Positions 16,362 to 23,462 of a stretch of 64,000 nt of DNA are shown in pieces; within the stretch, counting starts at the first letter, position 1, and the number at the start of each line of letters is the position of its first letter. Location: contig NZ_CP127251.1 in NCBI RefSeq assembly GCF_030285925.1, positions 2,232,001 to 2,296,000 on the forward strand. Reading direction: 5' to 3'. The stretch comes from Devosia sp. YIM 151766 (GTDB lineage Bacteria > Pseudomonadota > Alphaproteobacteria > Rhizobiales > Devosiaceae). The position numbers and the translations under genes were made by a program. Under the pieces are notes generated by a model, which was given only the letters and a program-made list of their open reading frames with translations, did not search any database and was not told where the DNA came from.

Positions 16362-16766
16362 ATGTCGACCCCCGACGCAACCACGAAAAGCAACAATAAC
16401 GGCAAGGTCCATGCCGTGGAATGGGTCCTGGGCGGCTTGTCGGGCCTGATCGTCCTGGGCCTTGCGGGATTCCTGGTCTTTGAAGGGATCACCAAGTCCG
16501 GCGGCGAGCCATTGCTGAGCCTGCAAGTGGTCCGCATTGTCAATCACGCACAGGCATATGGCGTGGTGATCGAAGTGCGCAATGTCGGCCACGCCACCGC
16601 CGCCGAAGTGGAAATCGCCGGCATCCTGGCTGGCGACCCCCTGCCCCGCCATGCCGTCCTCGACTATGTGCCCGCCGAATCGGTGCGCGAAGTAACGTTC
16701 AATTTTACCGCGCCGGTTTCGGAGGACACGCTGGAACTCTTCGTGCTGGGATTTGTCGATCCCTAA
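16362..16766 (+). CDS. TIGR02588 family membrane-anchored protein
   Basis: A 134-residue protein with a short cytoplasmic tail, one N-terminal transmembrane helix (LGGLSGLIVLGLAGFLVFEG, about residues 23-42) and a beta-rich extracytoplasmic domain resembling a small Ig-like fold (VVIEVRNVGHATAAEVEIAG, LDYVPAESVREVTFNF). The ATG follows AGGAGCG. It is the standing partner of TIGR02587, eight bases upstream, so the two probably form a complex with the beta domain in the periplasm. Function is unknown. Confidence 0.8.
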   Translation: MSTPDATTKSNNNGKVHAVEWVLGGLSGLIVLGLAGFLVFEGITKSGGEPLLSLQVVRIVNHAQAYGVVIEVRNVGHATAAEVEIAGILAGDPLPRHAVLDYVPAESVREVTFNFTAPVSEDTLELFVLGFVDP

Positions 16767-16797
16767 CCCTCGAACCCCGGCCAAAAATTGCCGCTGC

Positions 16798-16823
16798 GGA
16801 ACGCCCGTCACCTCCCATTCGTT
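16798..16823 (+). promoter_or_regulatory. EcfG-type promoter, perfect consensus
   Basis: GGAAC (16798-16802), exactly 17 bases, CGTT (16820-16823) match the alphaproteobacterial general stress sigma factor consensus fully. It ends 28 bases before the ATG at 16852. A second, weaker copy (GGAAC 16841-16845, 16 bases, TGTT 16862-16865) overlaps the start of the gene. Confidence 0.75.
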
Positions 16824-16851
16824 GTTCCGGGCATCGCATCGGAACGACATC

Positions 16852-17088
16852 ATGAAAGCTTTGTTCGGGCCCCACCTGGGCAGTTCGGCCACTGAATTTC
16901 GCCTGTGTGTGTTTGAGGCTGGCATTCTGATCATGGCGCTCAACGCCAGCGATTTCCCCGCCGATCTCGCCTGCGTCGTGACCGGTACGCCGATAACGAC
17001 TGGAGAGTTCATCCAGCAGGGCGAACTGGTGCGGCTGGGTGCTTGGAGCGCACTTGCCTGGACCTGGATGCACAACCAAAGGGAATAG
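16852..17088 (+). CDS. Small protein, unknown
   Basis: A 78-residue frame placed by the perfect EcfG-type promoter 28 bases upstream. The ribosome-binding site for this ATG is weak, and an in-frame ATG at 16933 would give 51 residues starting MALNASDFPADLACVV. The later part (TGTPITTGEFIQQGELVRLG) looks coding. It stops four bases before the DUF6766 gene, suggesting coupling. It may be a leader for that gene rather than a functional protein. Confidence 0.45.
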   Translation: MKALFGPHLGSSATEFRLCVFEAGILIMALNASDFPADLACVVTGTPITTGEFIQQGELVRLGAWSALAWTWMHNQRE

Positions 17089-17092
17089 AACC

Positions 17093-17461
17093 ATGTCACC
17101 GATGCGCAAATATGGCTTCGCCTGGGTCACGCTGGGCTTTTTCGGCATCAGTCTTGTCGGGCATTGGCTGTTCGGCTGGTTCGCCTATGTCGACGAGCAG
17201 GCCATGCATCACGCACCGATACAGGTCGGCGGCTATGTCGTCGAGATGCTCCGGGACACCCTTGAGAACTGGCAATCGGAATTCCTGCAATTGTTATGGC
17301 AGGTGGTGGGCCTCTCGATCCTGCTTCAGGTGGGCTCGCCGCAATCGAAGGATAGCGAAGACCGCTCCGAGGCGAAGCTCGATGCGATCCTGCGCAAAGT
17401 CGACCCCCAGGGCGCCGACGAAACCCTCAAGACATTGAGTCGGAAATATCCAGATCATTAG
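17093..17461 (+). CDS. DUF6766 family membrane protein
   Basis: A 122-residue protein with an N-terminal transmembrane helix (FAWVTLGFFGISLVGHWLFG), a segment ENWQSEFLQLLWQVVGLSIL carrying the conserved ENW-SEFLQ signature I associate with DUF6766, a second helix, and a charged cytoplasmic tail. The ATG at 17093 follows AAAGGGA. It probably shares the EcfG-type promoter at 16798. The function of the family is unknown. Confidence 0.75.
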   Translation: MSPMRKYGFAWVTLGFFGISLVGHWLFGWFAYVDEQAMHHAPIQVGGYVVEMLRDTLENWQSEFLQLLWQVVGLSILLQVGSPQSKDSEDRSEAKLDAILRKVDPQGADETLKTLSRKYPDH

Positions 17462-17510
17462 CTGCTCAATTGCGCCGATATTTTCAGGCATCCTGCCGCA
17501 GACACTGGCG

Positions 17511-18128
17511 TCACGATGCTTGTTCCTGCCAAAGCTGAACCAAATCCTCGACGCTGGCGATGGTGAGCTGGGTCTGGAAGCGGTTCTTGTAGATTTCCAG
17601 CGTGGCATCATGCGTCGCATCGGCCGAACCGAACAGCGCGTCTATCGGCAGAACGACGTGATACCCCAGATCGATCGCCCCCATCACCGTGGCCAGAACG
17701 CAGATATCGGTTTCACCGCCGCTGATCACCACGGAAGTGATGCCCCGGGCGCGAAGCGCATTATGCAGCGCCCCCGAAAGCCAGGGCGAATAGATGGCCT
17801 TGTCGAAAAGATGCGCCGGCGGCACGAAGCGGGCCAGGGACGGAACCAGGTCCAGCAGGCCCGGCGCCAGATTTCGACGAACCATGCCGGGCCATCGTTC
17901 ATAATAGCGGCGCCAACCGCCTCCAGCGCTTTCCACCGTTTCCGGCGGCAGGAACCGGGTGAATATGGTGCGGGGCGCCGAAGCCGCCACGAGCTCCTCG
18001 ACGGCAGGAAGAATTCGCTTCAGCCATGGCGCGTGCCAATCGGTCTCCTCAGCGAAGAGCGATTGCATATCGACACAGATATGCACCCAGTTTCGATCCA
18101 GATCCAACACAGCATTTTCGCCCGTCAC
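17511..18128 (-). CDS. Isochorismatase-family cysteine hydrolase
   Basis: A 205-residue cytoplasmic hydrolase. The catalytic triad is visible: Asp in HICVDMQSLF (about 20), Lys in FDKAIYSPW (about 109) and Cys in GGETDICVLATVMGA (about 143). The GTG start overlaps the TGA of the upstream gene (GTGA), so the pair is co-translated. The family includes nicotinamidases, N-carbamoyl hydrolases and ureidoacrylate hydrolases; the substrate here is open. Confidence 0.85.
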   Translation of the reverse strand: MTGENAVLDLDRNWVHICVDMQSLFAEETDWHAPWLKRILPAVEELVAASAPRTIFTRFLPPETVESAGGGWRRYYERWPGMVRRNLAPGLLDLVPSLARFVPPAHLFDKAIYSPWLSGALHNALRARGITSVVISGGETDICVLATVMGAIDLGYHVVLPIDALFGSADATHDATLEIYKNRFQTQLTIASVEDLVQLWQEQAS

Positions 18129-18460
18129 GCGTCGCGGCTGGCCTCTGTCGCCCTGGCCAGCTCCAGCGCTTCCGCCTCATTGAGCCGAAGCGGCGCCGGG
18201 CCCAATTCGCCCCAGGCCGGCTGCCAGAGGTCGCTGCTTTGAAGAGCGATGACGATCTCGGAAAAGCCATATAATTCCCGCGCGGCCTCGGCTTTTTCCA
18301 AGGCCTCCTCGACGGAATTGCACATCGCCTCATCGGCATCCGCATCCGGGCGCGCGGGCCACCAGATGGAGGCTATTGGTGAACCGTTCTCGCCGCGCTC
18401 GATGCCGACGGTAACGGCGTCAGGCGCGTCTTCCCCGATTTCTATCTGCCGGTAATGCAT
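18125..18460 (-). CDS. Conserved small protein, unknown
   Basis: A 111-residue acidic protein (MHYRQIEIGEDAPDAVTVGIERGENG at the start, then NSVEEALEKAEAARELYGFSEIVIAL). I chose the ATG at 18460 for the GGAAGGGAGCGG ribosome-binding site just before it. It lies immediately downstream of the minus-strand half of the GGAACA-TGTTCC divergent element, and overlaps the hydrolase start by four bases. I do not recognise the family. Confidence 0.65.
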   Translation of the reverse strand: MHYRQIEIGEDAPDAVTVGIERGENGSPIASIWWPARPDADADEAMCNSVEEALEKAEAARELYGFSEIVIALQSSDLWQPAWGELGPAPLRLNEAEALELARATEASRDA

Positions 18461-18480
18461 GATCCGCTCCCTTCCCTGCT

Positions 18481-18508
18481 GGAACAATACTCAGCACGCT
18501 TTTGTTCC
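18481..18508. promoter_or_regulatory. Palindromic divergent EcfG-type promoter
   Basis: GGAACA at 18481-18486 and TGTTCC at 18503-18508 form an inverted repeat with 16 bases between. Read on either strand it gives GGAAC-N17-TGTT (one mismatch to CGTT). The minus-strand copy ends 22 bases from the ATG at 18460; the plus-strand copy serves the gene at 18594. Confidence 0.55.
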
Positions 18509-18593
18509 AAAAGCCGGGAGCCAATGTCATGGAGCCCCGTTGACTTCGAGCCCGGTATTTGGGCCGGCCAAACCTGACGCAGGATGCGATGAC

Positions 18594-18785
18594 GTGACCA
18601 AGGATCCTTGGATCGATCCGGAATTTGAGCATTCCGTACGGCAGACGGCCTATTTCCTCTGGGAGCAGGACGGCCGGCCGGAAGGAAAAGAGCAGGAATA
18701 TTGGTTCAAGGCCCTGGACCGTTGCCTGCGGCAGCGTGAAGCCGACCAACTCCTGCAAGTGCCGCCTCCACCGTCGAAGTCCTGA
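18594..18785 (+). CDS. DUF2934 family small protein
   Basis: A 63-residue protein whose core, VRQTAYFLWEQDGRPEGKEQ followed by EYWFKALD, is the DUF2934 signature. The GTG at 18594 follows AGGATG at good spacing; an upstream in-frame ATG lacks supporting sequence. It is transcribed away from the hydrolase pair, probably from the palindromic EcfG-type element. Such proteins are common in stress-type gene sets of Hyphomicrobiales; function is unknown. Confidence 0.72.
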   Translation: MTKDPWIDPEFEHSVRQTAYFLWEQDGRPEGKEQEYWFKALDRCLRQREADQLLQVPPPPSKS

Positions 18786-18819
18786 CCCAAGCCGATCATG
18801 CCGCCTCGGCGTCGCGACC

Positions 18820-19635
18820 CTATTTCGAACTGCCACCCAGAACGCCCGCGACAAACGCCCGCTGGAAGAGCAGGTATGCCAGAAGAATGGGGCCGATCGT
18901 GATGATGGTCGCCGCCATCAGGGTGCCGTGTTGCACCTGAAAGCCGCTGGTCAAGGCGTTGAGGGCGACCGTTACGGGACGGGCATTGTCGTTATTGGTC
19001 AGGGTCATGGCAAACAGAAGATCGTTCCAGACGGCACGGCTCTGAATGACGCTGAGCGCGGCCAGACCGGACCCGGATGCCGGCAAGAGGACCTTGTAGA
19101 AATATTGGCCGTGTCCACAGCCATCCAGAAGCGCCGCTTCGAACATGGAGCGCGGCACCGACGCGAAGAAATTGCGCATGAAGAAAGTGCAAATCGGTAC
19201 GCCATAGGCGACGTGGACCAGCCACATGCCCGGTATGGAATTGTAAAGCCCCAGATTGCGCATCAGCGAGAACAGCGGAATCTGGACGATCTGGTAGGGC
19301 ACGAGCATGCCCGTGAGCAGGAACATATAGATGACAAAGCCCAGCCGCCCTTTGATCTGGGCCAGCGGATAGGCGGCGATGGCGCCGACCAGCACGGAAA
19401 GCGCAACGCCCGGCACGGTGATCATCAGGCTGTTGGCAAAGGTCGGTCCGAGCCGCCGCCATGCTTCGGCATAATTGTCGAAGGTCGGGGCGAAGGGCAG
19501 CGACAGCACGTCGAGCACCTCTGCCGGGGTCTTCAGCGAGGTATTGATGGCGACCAGGATCGGCACTGCCATCAACAGACCGACGATCAGGGCCAGTCCA
19601 TGCCTGAGCCAGGATGTGCTTTGATCATTGATCAT
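18820..19635 (-). CDS. ABC sugar importer permease, MalG type
   Basis: A 271-residue membrane protein with about six helices, starting with LRHGLALIVGLLMAVPILVA. The EAA loop is near residue 165 (SMFEAALLDGCGHGQYFYKV, then LLPASGSG). Its start overlaps the end of the MalF-type gene by 11 bases, so the two are coupled. It is the last gene of the minus-strand transport operon and meets the DUF2934 gene tail to tail with a 34-base gap that holds nothing notable. Confidence 0.9.
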   Translation of the reverse strand: MINDQSTSWLRHGLALIVGLLMAVPILVAINTSLKTPAEVLDVLSLPFAPTFDNYAEAWRRLGPTFANSLMITVPGVALSVLVGAIAAYPLAQIKGRLGFVIYMFLLTGMLVPYQIVQIPLFSLMRNLGLYNSIPGMWLVHVAYGVPICTFFMRNFFASVPRSMFEAALLDGCGHGQYFYKVLLPASGSGLAALSVIQSRAVWNDLLFAMTLTNNDNARPVTVALNALTSGFQVQHGTLMAATIITIGPILLAYLLFQRAFVAGVLGGSSK

Positions 19636-20539
19636 TGGAGGCCTCCTCGACGCGGCGGGCCATATAGATGATGAACGGCAGGATTACTGCGGCGGAGATG
19701 AGCAGCATGAAGACCGCGATGGCGCTTGCTTCGCCCATTTTGAGCCGTCCGAAGGCGACGTCGAACATCTGCGTTGCCAGCACGTCGGACGCATAGGCGG
19801 GGCCGCCGGCGGTCGTCGCCCAGACGATGTCGAAAAGGCGCATGGCGTCGACGCTGGACATTCCCAGAGCCACAGCGGTGGAAGGCCAGAGCAGCGGAAA
19901 GGTCACCTTGGTGAAAGTCTGCCAGGCGCTGGCGCCATCGATGCGCGCCGCCTCCAGACATTCACGTGGCAGGTTCTGCAAGCCGGCGAAAAATACGATG
20001 AACGAGAAGCCCACCGACCACCATGCCGCCGACACCATCAGCGAATAGGTGACGATGGCGGTATCGCCGATCCAGTTCTGCGCCAGAAAGCCGAGGCCGA
20101 TTTCCTCCAGCACACGGGTGATGAGCCCCGCACTGGGCTCATAAAGCCAACGCCAGATGGCGGCGACCGCCACGGGCGGCAATGTATAGGGAAGGAAATA
20201 GACGAATTTCGCCAGCCCGCGTCCATGCACCAGCGAATTGGCCAGCAGCGCCAGCGCCAGGCCTAGCCCGGTTGGGGCAAGAACATAGAAGACCAGCCAG
20301 CGCAGATTGTTGAGCAAGGAGTTATGGAAACGGCCATCGCGCAGCAGGGCCGCGAAATTGCCGAAACCCACATCCACCCGATTGGGTGACAAGCCATCCC
20401 AACGCTGAAAGGCAAGAACGAAGGTCTCGAAGACCGGATAGATATAAAAAAGGCAGAACATGCCGACAGGCAGCGCTAGAAAAAGGGCATAGACGCGCAT
20501 CGAGCCGCTTTGCCAGGGGGCCGGAGGATCTTTTGCCAT
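19625..20539 (-). CDS. ABC sugar importer permease, MalF type
   Basis: A 304-residue membrane protein with about six helices, the first MRVYALFLALPVGMFCLFYIYP. The EAA loop is near residue 205 (ECLEAARIDGASAWQTFTKV, then TFPLLWP). It forms the channel with the MalG-type protein. No ATPase gene lies in this operon; the best candidate is the one at 26383 on the opposite strand of the same cluster. Confidence 0.9.
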   Translation of the reverse strand: MAKDPPAPWQSGSMRVYALFLALPVGMFCLFYIYPVFETFVLAFQRWDGLSPNRVDVGFGNFAALLRDGRFHNSLLNNLRWLVFYVLAPTGLGLALALLANSLVHGRGLAKFVYFLPYTLPPVAVAAIWRWLYEPSAGLITRVLEEIGLGFLAQNWIGDTAIVTYSLMVSAAWWSVGFSFIVFFAGLQNLPRECLEAARIDGASAWQTFTKVTFPLLWPSTAVALGMSSVDAMRLFDIVWATTAGGPAYASDVLATQMFDVAFGRLKMGEASAIAVFMLLISAAVILPFIIYMARRVEEASNDQ

Positions 20540-20585
20540 GTCGTCTGCTCCGATATAGGCGGATTTGGTCGTCGGATTTCAGCGA

Positions 20586-20613
20586 GAGGCGGCTGCCCGA
20601 AGACAGCCGCCTC
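20586..20613 (-). terminator. Hairpin after the binding-protein gene
   Basis: A perfect 10-base-pair stem (20586-20595 with 20604-20613, GAGGCGGCTG and its complement) and eight-base loop follow the binding-protein stop at 20640 on the minus strand. As at 6004, it sits between binding protein and permeases, without a U-run, and probably sets the expression ratio. Confidence 0.6.
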
Positions 20614-20639
20614 CTTGGCCCAGGAGGGAGGCCCCGGGA

Positions 20640-21911
20640 TTACCAAGTCACGAACAGGCCCTGATCCTTGGCGGACAGGCGCAGATTCTCCAGCGTGGCA
20701 ATCGCCGATTCCATCGTCGCGTCGGACGGGTCGGCGGCAAAGCGCTCGATCTGTACGCCCAGTTCCGAACCCAATTCGGTTGGCAGCAGGAAGAACAGAT
20801 TGGGCAGAACGGCGCCATTCTGTTCGGCCGCCATCATCGTCTCATAGGTCTTGACCCCGATGGCGTCATAGATGTCGGTCGGCGTTTCCAGATTGGCGGC
20901 GACCGAGCCCTTATGGACGTTGAACGCGGCCTGACCTTCCGGCCCCGCGGCAGCCCGCAGCAAGGCGTCGGCGGCCGCATTGGACATTTCGGTGCCGTTC
21001 GGCGTCGCGATGGCATCCACTTGGATCACCACTGCCCCGCCCGTGCCCGGCGCCGCGAAGAAATCGTAATCGGTGATCGCCTCCAGCCCGACATCCTTGA
21101 AATAGCCCGCAGCCCAATCGCCCATCTGGTAGAACACCGCCCTGCCGGCGACAACGTCATCGGCACCCTGCGGCCAGGTTTTACCCGACCAGTTGGCGAT
21201 ATAATGCTTGGCATAGGTGTCGCGGTAATTGGCCAGCGCGGCGCGGAACTCATCGCTGTCGAAAGACAATTCGCCCGAACCGAGCTGGAAATAGCCTTCC
21301 GCGCCCACGGCGGCGATCAGTGGCACGTAGAAATTGTAGAGGCTCCAGAAGGGTCCACCGGCATTGGCCAGGCAGCCTTTGCCGGCCGCTTCGATAGCTT
21401 CGCAAGCCGCCTGCAATTCCTCGAAGGTCGTGGGAATGGCGATACCGAGTTCGTCGACCAGCGCCTTGTTGTAGAAGATATTGCTGATCGCATGCATATT
21501 GAGCGGCACGGCGTAAGGCACGCCTTCCACTTTCATCACGCGTTGCAGCCCGACAGGGAAAATCCGGTCGCCACCGAACTCATCCCAAAGCGGGGAAATG
21601 TCACGAAGCTGACCTGCATCGGCAAAGGTCTTGAGTTCATAGCCCATGGAACTCTGATAGGCCGCCGGCGGTGTGCCGCCGAGCAATGCCGTCTGCAATT
21701 GCCGCCGCAATTCGATCGCGTTGCCGGGGAAATCCTGCCCCACAATGGGGGTTTCGGGCGATTGCTCATTGGCAACGGACAGCAATGCCTCGACAGCATC
21801 GAGTTCGGCGCCACCACCCCAATAGTGCCAGACCTGGCTGGCGTCCTGCGCGTGAGCGGAGGTGGAGAGCATGGTGGAGAGCGCGATAGCGGCTCCAAGT
21901 TTCTTCATCAT
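20640..21911 (-). CDS. ABC sugar importer, periplasmic binding protein
   Basis: A 423-residue family 1 solute-binding protein. The signal peptide is MMKKLGAAIALSTMLSTSAHA. Typical features follow: WHYWGGGAELDAVEALLSVA, QTALLGGTPPAAYQSSMGYE, VFYQMGDWAAGYFKD. I start at the ATG at 21911, five bases after AAGGGAG; a second ATG follows at once. A good promoter (TTGACT-N17-TTATCA) lies upstream. It faces the ROK regulator; the ligand is probably an oligosaccharide or amino sugar, which the sequence does not settle. Confidence 0.9.
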   Translation of the reverse strand: MMKKLGAAIALSTMLSTSAHAQDASQVWHYWGGGAELDAVEALLSVANEQSPETPIVGQDFPGNAIELRRQLQTALLGGTPPAAYQSSMGYELKTFADAGQLRDISPLWDEFGGDRIFPVGLQRVMKVEGVPYAVPLNMHAISNIFYNKALVDELGIAIPTTFEELQAACEAIEAAGKGCLANAGGPFWSLYNFYVPLIAAVGAEGYFQLGSGELSFDSDEFRAALANYRDTYAKHYIANWSGKTWPQGADDVVAGRAVFYQMGDWAAGYFKDVGLEAITDYDFFAAPGTGGAVVIQVDAIATPNGTEMSNAAADALLRAAAGPEGQAAFNVHKGSVAANLETPTDIYDAIGVKTYETMMAAEQNGAVLPNLFFLLPTELGSELGVQIERFAADPSDATMESAIATLENLRLSAKDQGLFVTW

Positions 21912-21958
21912 CAAATCTCCCTTGACTTGCGGATCTTTTTTTCTGATCCTAGGAAAAA

Positions 21959-21987
21959 TGATAACGACGAGCTTTACCAAGAGTCAA
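21959..21987 (-). promoter_or_regulatory. Sigma70-type promoter of the importer operon
   Basis: On the minus strand TTGACT (21987-21982), 17 bases, TTATCA (21964-21959). The predicted transcript starts about 40 bases before the binding-protein ATG. Confidence 0.6.
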
Positions 21988-22024
21988 GCGACAGCATAAA
22001 GAATTGAGAGCTTATAGAAAGATT

Positions 22025-22092
22025 GGCCAGTAATGGCCCGTCATATAGAGCAATCATGTAATTTTTTGGTAGAATTTACAATGTTCATTGTA
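22025..22092. promoter_or_regulatory. Two inverted repeats in the ROK/importer intergenic region
   Basis: TACAATG-TT-CATTGTA at 22077-22092 is a perfect 7-base inverted repeat. GGCCA-GTAA-TGGCC at 22025-22038 is a second one. The 314-base gap 21912-22225 is AT-richer than its surroundings and holds these sites, the importer promoter and the ROK leader. The first repeat is the better candidate for the ROK operator. Confidence 0.5.
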
Positions 22093-22225
22093 CTTTTCAC
22101 TCGAGAAGACTGCCAAAAAGTCCAACCATACTGCTCGATAGCGCACATAACTGCATGGATAGATCAAAAATACGCAGAAATTATGGCCTGAAGAAGCTGC
22201 GTCAGGGCTGCGAACCTCAAGATTA

Positions 22226-23437
22226 GTGCGAGCATCGGATAAAATGATCAGAGATAGCAGGGGAGTGGCCGGATCGCATTCATCGGTGCTGCGGAGGGCG
22301 AATTCGATCGAGATTTTTCACGCCATCCGCCTGCAGCCGGGCATATCCCAGCGCGAAATCGGCGACCGCACCGGCATCGACAAATCCACCATCTCGGCCG
22401 TCATCAATCAGTTCGATTCCCTGCGGCTTCTGGAGCGCGTCGCGGATGAAACCCGCAAGGGTCGCGGGCGGCCATCGGAAAGCTTCAAGCTCAATGGCGC
22501 CGCCGGAATGATGCTCGGCATCGATATCGAACCGGAGCGTCTTGTGGTCATCTCTGCCGGCATAGACGGACATCTGCTGCACACCAGCGAATATCCTGCC
22601 GTCGTGCACGAGAACGAATTCGCCGACAGCGTGGCCGCGGCGGTATCGACGCATCTCGACCAGAGCGGCAAATCCCTGGCCGAGGTGCGCTCCATCGGGG
22701 TCTGCCTGCCCGGTCTGGTCGATCGCAGCGGCAAACTCATTTCCTCGTCGAATTTCCGCTGGGGCACTGTCGACGTCGCGGGCGAACTGAGCCAGCGTCT
22801 CGGCCAGCGCGTCTGGGTGGACAATGACGCACGCGGCGCCGGGCTGGCCGAACGCCTGTTCGGCTGTTGCGTGGACGTCGACGACTACGTGTTCATCGAT
22901 TCCCATTCGGGCGTTGGCGGCGCGCTCTATCTGGAGGGCGCGATTTACGCCGGCTCGCTTGGCATTGCAGGCGAAATTGGCCACACCAAGATCGTGCCCT
23001 TTGGCCGGACCTGCCAATGCGGCGATGGCGGCTGTCTCTCCGCCTATATTTCCGGGCCCGCTTTGCGCCAAAGCTTCAAGGGGACCGGCCTCGTCGCCAA
23101 TTCATTTCCCGAGATGAAGGCATTGGCGGATCAGGGAATTCCGGAAGCATTGGGCGTGCTCGATGAAGCCGGCCAGATTCTCGGCCTGGCGCTATCCAAC
23201 TTCATCAACCTGCTCAACCCGCCCAATATCGTGATCGGCGGCGGGCTGGCAGTGCTGGCACCCCACCTGATGCCGCCGGCGGAACGCATATTGCGCCGTC
23301 ATGCCCTGCCCGAGGCATTGGCGCATTGCACGATCCTGATTTCAAAGCTTTCGCAGAAGCCGCATTCCCACGGCCCCCTGGCGGTGGCTCTGCAGGGACT
23401 TTCCTATCTTAACGCCGACGGACCATTCCCGTGGTGA
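22226..23437 (+). CDS. ROK family transcriptional regulator
   Basis: A 403-residue protein. An N-terminal MarR-like winged helix (RRANSIEIFHAIRLQPGISQ and REIGDRTGIDKSTISAVINQ, about residues 20-60) precedes a ROK sugar-kinase-like domain. That domain has LGIDIEPERLVVIS, the WVDNDARGAGLAE segment, GEIGHTKIVPFG and the zinc-binding CQCGDGGCL. The start may be the GTG at 22226 or the ATG at 22244; ribosome-binding sequence is poor for both. It faces the importer operon and precedes the peptidase genes, so it probably represses one or both in response to a sugar. Confidence 0.9.
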   Translation: MRASDKMIRDSRGVAGSHSSVLRRANSIEIFHAIRLQPGISQREIGDRTGIDKSTISAVINQFDSLRLLERVADETRKGRGRPSESFKLNGAAGMMLGIDIEPERLVVISAGIDGHLLHTSEYPAVVHENEFADSVAAAVSTHLDQSGKSLAEVRSIGVCLPGLVDRSGKLISSSNFRWGTVDVAGELSQRLGQRVWVDNDARGAGLAERLFGCCVDVDDYVFIDSHSGVGGALYLEGAIYAGSLGIAGEIGHTKIVPFGRTCQCGDGGCLSAYISGPALRQSFKGTGLVANSFPEMKALADQGIPEALGVLDEAGQILGLALSNFINLLNPPNIVIGGGLAVLAPHLMPPAERILRRHALPEALAHCTILISKLSQKPHSHGPLAVALQGLSYLNADGPFPW

Positions 23438-23462
23438 GCGCTTATTTTCCAAGGACCATCTC

